Notes: generated from the sequence alone by a model not told the origin. DNA of 18,047 nucleotides from Rhodobacteraceae bacterium UBA996 (GCA_002291955.1 DBBA01000052.1:1-18047); one strand, 5' to 3'. Positions 1-6,603 are shown, counted from the stretch's first letter. Program-made: numbers and translations.

Positions 1-47
1 CTAACTTACGTCAAGGGCGGAGACGCGCCCGCGAGGAGAACAGGGCG

Positions 48-752
48 ATGGCCCAATCCGGAGATACGGCCGCCGCAGATACGGCTGCCGCAGACACCAC
101 CGCCGCGGTGCCCCCGACCGCCCGGGGTCCGGCGATGATCGCGCCCAAGGCCGGGTATCACCACGGCGACCTGCGGGCGCAGCTGGTCGCGGCCGTGCGG
201 GACCTGGTCGAGGAACACGGGCCCGACGGCTTCTCTGTGGCCGAGGCCGCCCGCCGCGCCGGGGTCAGTTCCGCCGCGCCCTACAAGCATTTCCGCGACA
301 AGCCCGAGATCCTGCGCGCCGTCGCGTCCGAGGCGATGGACCGCCTGCGCAGCGCGATGGACGCGGGCGTGGCGGCGCATCCGCCCGGGTCGGTCGAGGG
401 GATCGCCGCGATGGGGCAGGCCTATGTCACCTTCGCCCGCACCGGACCGGGGGTGTTCCGGCTGGTGTTCGGCCTGACCGAAGGGCACGAGGACGACCCC
501 GCGTTGCAGCAGAAGGGGCAGGCCTGCCTGGCCGTCGTCGCCGAGGCCGTCGCGGCCTGTGTCGCGGGGCGGCCCGATGCGCCCGAGGTGCAGCGCGCGG
601 CCTATATCCTGTGGTCCTTCGTGCACGGCCATTCGTTCCTGACCATCGACCGCAAGAACGACAAGCCGGGCGCGCAGATCGACGACTGGGACTATCTGAT
701 GACGGTCAGCCGCGGTGTGCTGGGCGCGACACGGGGTCTGGCCGGGACTTGA
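48..752 (+). CDS. TetR-family transcriptional regulator with WHG-type C-terminal domain
   Basis: 234 aa. Residues about 37-100 form the TetR DNA-binding domain; the helix-turn-helix lies near 62-82 (FSVAEAARRAGVSSAAPYKHF). The C-terminal half carries W189-S-F-V-H193-G194, the Trp/His-Gly signature that gives the WHG-type TetR ligand domain its name. Such proteins are usually repressors released by a small ligand; the ligand cannot be read here. The start at 48 has a GAGGAG ribosome site about nine bases upstream; the alternative Met30 (135) has none. Residues 6-20 are a low-complexity Asp/Thr/Ala stretch encoded by a 15-base tandem repeat, so the N-terminus is probably a disordered extension. 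It ends 64 bases before the MTA phosphorylase gene on the same strand, so co-transcription is possible. Its upstream partner, if divergent, lies outside the window. Confidence 0.9.
   Translation: MAQSGDTAAADTAAADTTAAVPPTARGPAMIAPKAGYHHGDLRAQLVAAVRDLVEEHGPDGFSVAEAARRAGVSSAAPYKHFRDKPEILRAVASEAMDRLRSAMDAGVAAHPPGSVEGIAAMGQAYVTFARTGPGVFRLVFGLTEGHEDDPALQQKGQACLAVVAEAVAACVAGRPDAPEVQRAAYILWSFVHGHSFLTIDRKNDKPGAQIDDWDYLMTVSRGVLGATRGLAGT
63..107 (+). repeat. Three-copy 15-base tandem repeat inside the TetR gene
   Basis: Units at 63-77 (GATACGGCCGCCGCA), 78-92 (one base different) and 93-107 (diverged). The unit length is a multiple of three and encodes DTAAA, DTAAA, DTTAA, so copy-number change would keep the reading frame. 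Confidence 0.8.
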
Positions 753-816
753 GGACGACCCTTTCGCCCCGGGCGCGGGTCGCCCATCCTGCGGGCACAC
801 GCAGAGGGAGAATCGC

Positions 817-1689
817 ATGGCCGAGACAGTGATCGGGGTGATCGGCGGGTCGGGCGTCTATGCCATCGACGGGCTGGAGGATGCGGCCTGGACCACGGTC
901 GACAGCCCGTTCGGCCGTCCGTCCGACGCGATCCTGACCGGGCGGCTGGACGGGGTGCGCATGGCCTTCCTGCCGCGGCACGGGCGGGGGCATGTCCACA
1001 GCCCCTCGACCGTGCCCTACCGCGCCAACATCGACGCGCTGAAGCGGCTCGGCGTGACCGACATCGTCAGCGTATCGGCCTGCGGCAGCTTCCGCGAGGC
1101 GATGGCACCGGGCGATTTCGTGATCGTGGACCAGTTCATCGACCGCACCCATGCGCGCGCGGCGTCATTCTTCGGGACGGGCTGCGTGGCGCATGTGTCG
1201 ATGGCGCACCCGGTCTGCCCGCGGCTGGGCGATGCAGCGGAAGCCGCGGCGCGGGCGGAAGGCATCACCGTGCACCGCGGCGGCACCTATCTGGCGATGG
1301 AGGGACCGCAGTTCTCGTCGCTGGCCGAAAGCCGCATGTACCGCGAGGTCTGGGGTTGCGACGTGATCGGCATGACCAACATGCCCGAGGCGAAACTCGC
1401 CCGCGAGGCCGAGATCTGCTATGCGACCGTCGCGATGGTCACCGACTATGACTGCTGGCACCCGGGGCATGACGCGGTGGACGTGGCCGACGTGATCCGC
1501 GTGCTGACCGGGAACGCGGCCCGCGCCCGGGCACTGGTGGCGCGCCTGCCGGGGCTGCTGGGCGCCACGCGCGCGCCCTGCCCGCACGGCTGCGACCGGG
1601 CGCTCACGACCGCGATCATGACCGCGCCCGACAAGCGCGATCCGGCGCTGGTGGCGCAACTGGCGGCGGTGGCCGGGCGGGTGCTGTAG
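817..1689 (+). CDS. mtnP: S-methyl-5'-thioadenosine phosphorylase
   Basis: 290 aa, the usual family length. It cleaves 5'-methylthioadenosine with phosphate to adenine and methylthioribose-1-phosphate in the cytoplasm, feeding methionine and purine salvage. Visible motifs: phosphate loop GGSG (10-13), PRHGRGH (53-59), MEGPQFSS (161-168), GMTNMPEAKLAREAEI (185-200) and TDYDCW (209-214). Its two Asp residues (210, 212) match the base-recognising pair of human MTAP. The reading frame is open upstream to 715, but ATG 817 is preferred because AGGGAG lies just upstream and the protein then begins directly with the conserved strand. A purine nucleoside phosphorylase of the same superfamily is the alternative, but the Asp pair favours MTA. 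It is followed by an intergenic repeat with a hairpin, then a convergent gene. Confidence 0.95.
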   Translation: MAETVIGVIGGSGVYAIDGLEDAAWTTVDSPFGRPSDAILTGRLDGVRMAFLPRHGRGHVHSPSTVPYRANIDALKRLGVTDIVSVSACGSFREAMAPGDFVIVDQFIDRTHARAASFFGTGCVAHVSMAHPVCPRLGDAAEAAARAEGITVHRGGTYLAMEGPQFSSLAESRMYREVWGCDVIGMTNMPEAKLAREAEICYATVAMVTDYDCWHPGHDAVDVADVIRVLTGNAARARALVARLPGLLGATRAPCPHGCDRALTTAIMTAPDKRDPALVAQLAAVAGRVL

Positions 1690-1704
1690 GCCGCGGCCCC
1701 CCTG

Positions 1705-1753
1705 CCTTCATCCTTGCCCAAATACCTCGGGGGTGCGGGGGCAGAGCCCCCGC
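1705..1753 (+). repeat. Rhodobacterales-type intergenic repeat, copy A
   Basis: Bases 1705-1733 match the reverse complement of 12812-12840 at 25 of 29 positions (shared block CCAAATACC followed by a G run). It runs into an 8-base-pair hairpin (1735-1753). It sits between the convergent MTA phosphorylase and alpha/beta hydrolase genes. I recall similar intergenic elements in this order; the function is not known to me. Confidence 0.7.
1735..1753. terminator. Perfect GC hairpin between convergent genes
   Basis: GCGGGGGC (1735-1742), loop AGA, GCCCCCGC (1746-1753). It lies after the MTA phosphorylase stop and just before the end of the minus-strand hydrolase, so it could end transcription from both sides. 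There is no T run, so this is not a classic intrinsic terminator. Confidence 0.45.
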
Positions 1754-1760
1754 GGCGACC

Positions 1761-2540
1761 TCAGGCCAGGACCAGCGGCCAGCCCAGCCAGTCGGCCAGC
1801 GCGTCGGTCACGGCGTCGGGGGCTTCCAGCGTGGGCAGGCATCCGGCCGTGTCGATCACCCGGGCCTGGATGTGCGGGGTCGCGCGGTCCAGCGCCTCGA
1901 CCCGTTCGGGGCGCAGGCGGGGGTCGTGCTCACCGCCGATGACCAGCGTCGGCACCGCCAGCGACCGCAAGACGCGCGTCCGGTCGCCGCGGCGCTGCAG
2001 GGCGCGGGTCTGCCGGACGAAGACCTGGGGGCCGAGCGTCGTTGCCATGTCCATGACCGTGGCCAGAACCGGCCAGGCGAAGGGTCCGGGGGCCAGCATG
2101 TCGGGCGTGATCTCGGCCCGCATTGCCTCGCGCAGGCGGCCGGTGCGCGCCAGCACCAGCCGTGCCTCGCGCGAGGCCGACACGGCGGGGCTGTCGGCCA
2201 CCGGATCGCAGGCGATGAGGGCCAGCCGGGATGCCCGGCCGGGGGCGGCGCGGGCGATTTCCAGCGCGATGGCGCCGCCGAGGCCCGCCCCCACCACCGC
2301 AAAGCGGGGAGGAGCGGCGGCCAGCACGGACTGTGCCATCTCGCCGATCGTCTCGCCCTGCGCGAGCGAGGCGACGGTGACCGGGCGGTGTGCGGACAGG
2401 GCCGAGACCTGGGCGTGAAAGGCGCGCGCATCGCCCATGAAGGGGGGCAGGAACAGCACCGGCTCGGTTACCGGGCGGGCACCGGTCAGGACCAGGGGCG
2501 CGGGCGGCCGCAAGGCGGACGGCGTCAGCGGCAGGTTCAT
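1761..2540 (-). CDS. Alpha/beta-hydrolase fold protein lacking catalytic Ser and His
   Basis: 259 aa, typical length for the fold. The early strand and oxyanion region read VLFLPPFMGDARAF (28-41). The nucleophile elbow, normally G-x-S-x-G, is GAGLGG (84-89) with Gly86 where Ser belongs. The acid turn GGEHDP (202-207) keeps Asp206. The catalytic-His position, normally AGHLPTLE, is AGCLPTLE with Cys234. Both changes are clear in the codons (GGC and TGC), and the reading frame is intact. The simplest reading is a non-catalytic or altered-chemistry member of the esterase/lactonase-like hydrolases. ATG 2540 has AGGAG ten bases upstream. A predicted promoter with a DnaA box lies at 2594-2623. No function can be named. 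Confidence 0.85.
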   Translation of the reverse strand: MNLPLTPSALRPPAPLVLTGARPVTEPVLFLPPFMGDARAFHAQVSALSAHRPVTVASLAQGETIGEMAQSVLAAAPPRFAVVGAGLGGAIALEIARAAPGRASRLALIACDPVADSPAVSASREARLVLARTGRLREAMRAEITPDMLAPGPFAWPVLATVMDMATTLGPQVFVRQTRALQRRGDRTRVLRSLAVPTLVIGGEHDPRLRPERVEALDRATPHIQARVIDTAGCLPTLEAPDAVTDALADWLGWPLVLA

Positions 2541-2585
2541 CGACAGGGGGCTCCTGCGGCGGCGGGGATCGACTTGTCCCCCAAG

Positions 2586-2594
2586 TTATCCACA
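2586..2594 (+). promoter_or_regulatory. Perfect DnaA box
   Basis: TTATCCACA matches the DnaA 9-mer consensus exactly. It abuts the predicted -10 element and start point of the minus-strand hydrolase promoter. A weaker copy (CTGTCCACA, 7 of 9) lies at 2617-2625 over the -35. No AT-rich unwinding region or replication gene is next to it, so it is not proposed as an origin. Confidence 0.5.
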
Positions 2595-2623
2595 GGTTAG
2601 GCAGCCCGTGCGGGGCCTGTCCA
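2594..2623 (-). promoter_or_regulatory. Predicted promoter of the degenerate hydrolase gene
   Basis: On the minus strand: -35 TGGACA (2623-2618), 18-base spacer, -10 TAACCT (2599-2594). Read by eye. Confidence 0.4.
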
Positions 2624-2718
2624 CACGGGGACTGCGCCAATCATGGGACGACGTGGCAGGAATGTCGCAACAAATCCAAGGGTTTCGCCACATCTGGCGG
2701 CCCATGCCGCGGGGATCG

Positions 2719-3471
2719 CTAGGGCTTGTGCAGGGTCAGGACCTCGGCCACCGATGCCCGGATCAGGGCCAGACTGCCGGGATCGGACATGCGGTGGTCG
2801 GCGCCCTTGACCATGGTCAGGCGGATGTCGGGGCCGGTGGCGTGGCGGAACAGCTTCAGCGCATGGTCCATCGGCACGTCGGTGTCGGCGGTGCCGTGGA
2901 TCAGGCGGACGGGGAACGGCAGGTCGAGCGGTCCGCGCAAGGTCAGGTTGCGGCGCCCGTCCTCGATCAGCGCGCGGGTGATGACGTAGGGCTCGGGGGC
3001 GTAGTCCGTGGGCTCCTCGATCCGGCCCGTCTCCAGCAGGCGGGCGCGGGTGGCGGGGTCCCAGCCGGCCCACATCAGGTCCTCGGTGAAGTCGGGCGCG
3101 GCGGCGATGCCGACCAGTCCCGCGACACGGTCGGGCCGGGCGCGGGCCAAGAGGAGCGCGATCCAGCCGCCCATGCTGGAGCCCACCAGCACCTGCGGGC
3201 CGTCGGTCAGCGCATCCAGCACCGCGGCGGCGTCCTGCGCCCAGTCGCTGACCGTCAGGTCGGCGAACCGCCCGTCCGAGGCGCCGTGGCCGGAATAGTC
3301 GAAGCGGACGAGGGCGCGGCCCGTGGCCTGGGCCCAGGATTGCAGGTCCATCGCCTTGGTCCCGGTCATGTCGGACCGGAAGCCACCCAGGAACACCACG
3401 CCGGGACCGCGACCCGGCGTGCGGTGATACGCGATCCGGCGGCCCTGCGGGGTGGTCAGCATGTCGGGCAT
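2719..3471 (-). CDS. Alpha/beta hydrolase, ABHD10-like serine esterase
   Basis: 250 aa. A complete catalytic triad is visible: Ser99 in GSSMGGW (97-103), Asp196 in HGTADTDVP (192-200) and His226 in GADHRMS (223-229). The GSSMGGW and DHRMS pairing resembles the ABHD10 family (thioesterase/acyl-glucuronide esterase); the natural substrate is unknown. Tyr-Ser-Gly-His-Gly (59-63) is the usual post-strand-4 motif. Start chosen at ATG 3471 because a GGAG site lies just upstream and the protein begins at the first beta strands; the frame stays open far upstream only because it is antisense to thrS. Met4 is an alternative. It is divergent from thrS with its own predicted promoter (3496-3524). The preceding minus-strand hydrolase is unrelated in detail and separated by 178 bases. 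Confidence 0.9.
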   Translation of the reverse strand: MPDMLTTPQGRRIAYHRTPGRGPGVVFLGGFRSDMTGTKAMDLQSWAQATGRALVRFDYSGHGASDGRFADLTVSDWAQDAAAVLDALTDGPQVLVGSSMGGWIALLLARARPDRVAGLVGIAAAPDFTEDLMWAGWDPATRARLLETGRIEEPTDYAPEPYVITRALIEDGRRNLTLRGPLDLPFPVRLIHGTADTDVPMDHALKLFRHATGPDIRLTMVKGADHRMSDPGSLALIRASVAEVLTLHKP

Positions 3472-3495
3472 CGGCGCCTCCGTCGTCGCGGGACG

Positions 3496-3524
3496 GGGGT
3501 ATGTGGCGGCGGCGCCCGGCGCAA
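3496..3524 (-). promoter_or_regulatory. Predicted promoter of the ABHD10-like hydrolase
   Basis: Minus strand: -35 TTGCGC (3524-3519), 17-base spacer, -10 TACCCC (3501-3496). Predicted leader about 18 bases. Back to back with the thrS promoter. Confidence 0.45.
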
Positions 3525-3534
3525 GAGGCGCGCG

Positions 3535-3563
3535 TTGACAGGCCGCGCCCGGGGCGCTACCCC
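3535..3563 (+). promoter_or_regulatory. Predicted thrS promoter
   Basis: Perfect -35 TTGACA (3535-3540), 17-base spacer, -10 TACCCC (3558-3563), then a leader of about 55-60 bases before the thrS ATG. No obvious tRNA-like operator was recognised in the leader. Confidence 0.55.
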
Positions 3564-3627
3564 ACCCGTCGAACATATCCCGCAACCGGGCGTGCCGTGG
3601 GCGCCGAACCGACGAGGAGCAAGGCCG

Positions 3628-5592
3628 ATGAGCCTGGACCAGTCCCCTACCATTGCGTTGACCTTTCCCGATGGGGCCGTGCGCGCCCATCCGCGGGGCG
3701 TGACGGCGATGCAGGTCGCGGCGGCGATCTCGCCCTCGCTGGCCAAGAAGGCGATCAGCGCCACCGTCAACGGGGCGCACTGGGACCTCGCCTGGCCCAT
3801 CGACGCGGACGCCACCATTGCCATTCACACGATGCAGGACCAGCCCCAGGCGCTGGAACTGATCCGGCATGACCTGGCGCATGTCATGGCCCGCGCGGTG
3901 CAGGAAATCTGGCCCGACGTGAAGGTCACCATCGGTCCGGTGATCGACAACGGCTGGTACTACGACTTTGACCGGGCCGAACCCTTCACGCCCGATGACC
4001 TCGGCCAGATCGAGGCGCGGATGCGCGCGATCATCAATGCCCGCGATCCGGTGCGGACCGAGGTCTGGAGCCGCGCCGATGCCATCGCGCATTACGAGGG
4101 CCGGGGCGAGCCCTACAAGGTGGAACTGGTGCAGGCGATCCCCGACGACGGGCAGCCGATCCGGATGTACTGGCATGGCGACTGGCAGGACCTGTGCCGC
4201 GGCCCGCACCTGCAGCACACCGGGCAGCTTCCGTCGGACGGGTTCAAGCTGATGAAGGTCGCGGGGGCCTACTGGCGCGGCGATTCCTCGCGCCCGGTCC
4301 TGCAGCGCATCTATGGCGTGGCGTTCCGGTCGCGCGAAGACCTGAAGGCGTACCTGAACTTCCTCGAGGAAGCCGAGAAGCGCGACCACCGGCGGCTGGG
4401 GCGCGAGATGGAGCTGTTCCATTTCCAGGAGGAAGCGCCGGGCATGGTGTTCTGGCACCCCAACGGCTGGTCGGTCTATCGCGCGCTGGAGGACTACATG
4501 CGCCGCCGTCTGGGCGTGGCGGGATACAAGGAAATCCGCACGCCGCAGGTGGTGGACCGCAAGCTGTGGGAGGCGTCGGGCCACTGGGCCAACTACCGCG
4601 AGAACATGTTCATCACCGAGATCGACGAGGAACATGCCAACGAGAAGCGCGTGAACGCGCTGAAGCCGATGAACTGCCCCTGCCATGTGCAGGTGTTCAA
4701 CCAGGGGCTCAAGAGCTACCGCGACCTGCCGCTGCGGCTGGCCGAGTTCGGGTCCTGCCACCGGTACGAGGCGCATGGCGCGCTGCACGGGCTGATGCGG
4801 GTGCGCGGGTTCACCCAGGACGACGCGCACATCTTCTGCATGGAAAGCCAGATCGAGGCGGAATGTGCGGCCTTCATCGGGCTTCTGTCGTCGGTCTATC
4901 GCGACCTTGGCTTCGTGAAGTTCGACATCAAGCTGTCCACCCGGCCCGAGGTGCGGGCCGGGTCGGACGAGACCTGGGACCGCGCGGAATCCGCGCTGGA
5001 GAACGCGGTGCGCAAGGTCACGAACGACTATGTCGTGGACCCGGGCGAGGGCGCGTTCTATGGCCCGAAGCTCGACTTCAAGCTGACCGATGCCATCGGG
5101 CGCGAATGGCAGTGCGGCACGTTCCAGTGCGATTTCGTGCTGCCGGAACGGCTGGGCGCGGAGTATGTCGGCCCGGATGGGGCCAAGCACCGCCCGGTCA
5201 TGCTGCACCGCGCGATCCTGGGGTCGTTCGAGCGGTTCATCGGGATTCTCATCGAGAACTACGCGGGCAAGCTGCCGCTGTGGCTGGCGCCGCGGCAGGT
5301 GGTTGTCGCGTCCATCGTGTCGGATGCCGATGCCTGCGTGACCGACATCACCGCCCGGCTGCGCGCGGCAGGCCTGCGGGCCGAGGCCGATACGCGGAAC
5401 GAGAAGATCAACTACAAGGTCCGCGAGCACAGCCTTGGCAAGGTGCCGGTGATCCTGGCCATCGGCATGCGCGAGGTCGAGGACGGCACGGCCAGCGTGC
5501 GCCGCCTGGGTGAAAGCGCGACCGAGACGGTGGCGGTGGACGACCTGATCGACCGGCTGGTGGCCGAGGCGACGCCCCCCGACCTGCGCTAG
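3628..5592 (+). CDS. thrS: Threonyl-tRNA synthetase
   Basis: 654 aa (E. coli about 642). It charges tRNA-Thr with threonine and edits mis-charged serine. Domains in order: TGS-like N-terminus (about 5-68), editing domain (about 75-235) with H81-x3-H85, Cys190 and His194; class II catalytic core (about 255-550); anticodon-binding domain (about 555-645). The zinc ligands are present: Cys350 in MNCPCH, His401 in DDAHIF and His527 in LHRAILGS. Motif 2 is FGSCHRYE (374-381), motif 3 HRAILGSFERFIGI (527-540). ATG 3628 has GAGGAG upstream (3614-3619); the frame is open further upstream but that part is antisense to the neighbouring hydrolase. It has its own predicted promoter and a strong hairpin 10 bases after the stop. 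Confidence 0.98.
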   Translation: MSLDQSPTIALTFPDGAVRAHPRGVTAMQVAAAISPSLAKKAISATVNGAHWDLAWPIDADATIAIHTMQDQPQALELIRHDLAHVMARAVQEIWPDVKVTIGPVIDNGWYYDFDRAEPFTPDDLGQIEARMRAIINARDPVRTEVWSRADAIAHYEGRGEPYKVELVQAIPDDGQPIRMYWHGDWQDLCRGPHLQHTGQLPSDGFKLMKVAGAYWRGDSSRPVLQRIYGVAFRSREDLKAYLNFLEEAEKRDHRRLGREMELFHFQEEAPGMVFWHPNGWSVYRALEDYMRRRLGVAGYKEIRTPQVVDRKLWEASGHWANYRENMFITEIDEEHANEKRVNALKPMNCPCHVQVFNQGLKSYRDLPLRLAEFGSCHRYEAHGALHGLMRVRGFTQDDAHIFCMESQIEAECAAFIGLLSSVYRDLGFVKFDIKLSTRPEVRAGSDETWDRAESALENAVRKVTNDYVVDPGEGAFYGPKLDFKLTDAIGREWQCGTFQCDFVLPERLGAEYVGPDGAKHRPVMLHRAILGSFERFIGILIENYAGKLPLWLAPRQVVVASIVSDADACVTDITARLRAAGLRAEADTRNEKINYKVREHSLGKVPVILAIGMREVEDGTASVRRLGESATETVAVDDLIDRLVAEATPPDLR

Positions 5593-5601
5593 GGGCCGAT
5601 T

Positions 5602-5627
5602 CGCGGCGCCGGGCACCTGGCGCCGCG
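5602..5627 (+). terminator. Hairpin after thrS
   Basis: CGCGGCGCC (5602-5610) pairs with GGCGCCGCG (5619-5627): a 9-base-pair perfect stem with an 8-base loop, 10 bases after the thrS stop. No T run follows, so termination is likely but not shown. Confidence 0.5.
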
Positions 5628-5819
5628 TCGTGGCGGTTGCGCGCCTGCACGAGAGGCCGTCCGTCTGGTCGTTCGGGACCTGCAAACGTCGCCAAGGGGC
5701 GGCTGGGCGGCCTGCGGGGACACCGATCTGGCGGTTTTGCTTGCGCTGTGGTGCAGATGTGCCACCTTTCCACCCAAGGACAGCGTACTTTCTGCCACGA
5801 CCGCCCTCCGGAACCGGGG

Positions 5820-5876
5820 GCAGCCGGACCTGAAAGACCTCGGCTGCGACCTTCCCGCCGCAATTCCGCGGTCGGG
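5820..5876 (+). promoter_or_regulatory. Two hairpins in the cold-shock mRNA leader
   Basis: GCAGCCG (5820-5826) pairs with CGGCTGC (5841-5847), with a loop holding GACCT twice. CCCGCCGC (5854-5861) pairs with 5868-5876 with one bulged T. The second stem ends seven bases before the AGGGGAG ribosome site (5883-5889). Structured leaders are known to control cold-shock mRNAs in other bacteria; the role here is inferred. Confidence 0.4.
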
Positions 5877-5896
5877 TGCGTGAGGGGAGAAGCGGA

Positions 5897-6103
5897 ATGC
5901 CGACGGGCACCGTGAAGTGGTTCAACGCGACCAAGGGGTACGGGTTCATCGCCCCCGATGGTGGCGGCAAGGACGTGTTCGTGCACATCTCGGCCGTGGA
6001 ACGGGCCGGCCTGCGTGCGCTGAACGACAACCAGAAGATCGGCTACGAGCTGCAGGAAGGCCGGGACGGCCGCGCGTCGGCCACGGACCTGCGGCTGCTC
6101 TGA
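5897..6103 (+). CDS. Cold-shock domain protein (CspA family)
   Basis: 68 aa, the standard single-domain length. It binds single-stranded RNA/DNA and acts as an RNA chaperone. The two nucleic-acid-binding motifs are intact: RNP1 KGYGFI (13-18) and RNP2 VFVHIS (27-32), with aromatic residues Trp8, Phe9, Tyr15, Phe17, Phe28 and His30 on the expected face. Start ATG 5897 has AGGGGAG seven bases upstream; the frame opens upstream at 5876 but adds only non-conserved residues. It sits alone, convergent with a small exported protein. Whether this copy is cold-induced or constitutive cannot be told from sequence; members of this family are often multi-copy. Confidence 0.95.
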   Translation: MPTGTVKWFNATKGYGFIAPDGGGKDVFVHISAVERAGLRALNDNQKIGYELQEGRDGRASATDLRLL

Positions 6104-6128
6104 CGGACCGGCCCGGTGGATCGCGCCG

Positions 6129-6147
6129 CCGGGTGCAGGGCGCCCGG
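6129..6147. terminator. Hairpin between convergent genes
   Basis: CCGGGTGC (6129-6136), loop AGG, GCGCCCGG (6140-6147): eight pairs including one G-T. It lies in the 72-base gap between the cold-shock gene and the convergent hypothetical gene; it could serve both. No T run. Confidence 0.4.
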
Positions 6148-6175
6148 TGGCCTGGCCGTGCGCTGGCGTGCGGCG

Positions 6176-6505
6176 TCAGCCCGCGTCGGCCGGAGGAGGC
6201 GCGTTGTCCAGCACTTCCCACCCCTCGCCCATGGCGACGATGCAACTGGTGCCCGCCGCATAGGTGACGACCATCGTCCAGTTCCCGGTGCCGGGTTCGG
6301 TCCAGACCTCGACCACACTGTCCTTGTCGCGGATGCCCACGGCCGACCGTTCCGCGCGGAACTGGACCGACAGGCGCGTCTGCATGTCGGACTGCAGCGA
6401 GCAGAGCATTTCCGCGATGGGGGTGGTTGCTGCGGCGGGTGTCGCCGTCGTCAGCAGGGCCCCAGACAGGGCGGAGATCAGGCGAAGGCGGGTCGGCCAG
6501 ACCAT
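6176..6505 (-). CDS. Small exported protein of unknown function
   Basis: 109 aa. I do not recognise a named family. Residues 1-26 look like a Sec signal peptide: Arg6 and Arg8, a hydrophobic run, and a likely cleavage site after Ala-Ala-Ala (about 24-26). The mature part (about 83 aa) has two cysteines, Cys35 and Cys88, that could form a disulfide in the periplasm, plus a Trp-rich beta-like C-terminal half (VEVWTEPGTGNWTMVV). ATG 6505 is chosen because AGGAG lies ten bases upstream; a GTG at 6535 is in frame but lies upstream of that site. It is downstream of the flavoenzyme gene on the same strand, but 204 bases away and with its own predicted promoter, so probably independent. Confidence 0.75.
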   Translation of the reverse strand: MVWPTRLRLISALSGALLTTATPAAATTPIAEMLCSLQSDMQTRLSVQFRAERSAVGIRDKDSVVEVWTEPGTGNWTMVVTYAAGTSCIVAMGEGWEVLDNAPPPADAG

Positions 6506-6574
6506 AGTGATTCGGCTCCTTCCGTGCTGATACACAGGAACGTAACACCAAGATGACGGTCTGCGGATAACAAT

Positions 6575-6603
6575 TCTCTACAGGACCCGGCGCATGGGGG
6601 CAA
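6575..6603 (-). promoter_or_regulatory. Predicted promoter of the small exported protein
   Basis: Minus strand: -35 TTGCCC (6603-6598), 17-base spacer, -10 TAGAGA (6580-6575). The start region falls in an unusually AT-rich patch for this window (6536-6580). Leader about 60 bases. Confidence 0.4.

Larger units (their letters stand above)
5593..5896. other. 304-base gap between thrS and the cold-shock gene
   Basis: No convincing gene. After the thrS hairpin it holds a weak hairpin around 5748-5765 and two hairpins near the cold-shock start (5820-5847 and 5854-5876). Short open frames here (for example 5630-5833) lack ribosome sites and recognisable domains. I could not identify a good sigma-70 promoter, although one must serve the cold-shock gene unless it is read through from thrS. 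Confidence 0.5.

Noticed and set aside
5..15. CTTACGTCAAG upstream of the TetR gene as an operator
   Set aside because: TTACGT/GACGTAA-like sites are plausible for TetR repressors, but the symmetry here is imperfect at the centre and the window edge hides any second half or divergent gene.
2572..2630. Replication origin around the DnaA boxes
   Set aside because: One perfect and one weak box, no AT-rich unwinding element, and no parAB, gidA, hemE or dnaA-type neighbours.
2437..3627. Upstream extension of the thrS frame by about 397 codons
   Set aside because: The extension is antisense to the hydrolase gene and runs through the thrS promoter; GAGGAG before ATG 3628 and the family length fix the start.
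5630..5833. 67-codon frame with a CLRCG segment that looks zinc-ribbon-like
   Set aside because: Only one Cys pair, a GTG start without ribosome site, and overlap with other short shadow frames in a leader region.
3472..6030. Very long minus-strand open frame (part of a 1103-codon frame) antisense to thrS
   Set aside because: Its last 250 codons are the real ABHD10-like hydrolase. The rest is the mirror of thrS and arises from strong GC bias at third positions; it has no recognisable domain and is rich in Arg, His, Pro and Gly.
6563..6575. GCGGATAACAATT, a 13-base exact match to half of the E. coli lac operator
   Set aside because: Striking to the eye, but there is no second half-site and no LacI-type regulator in the window. 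One such match may be chance in an AT-rich promoter patch.
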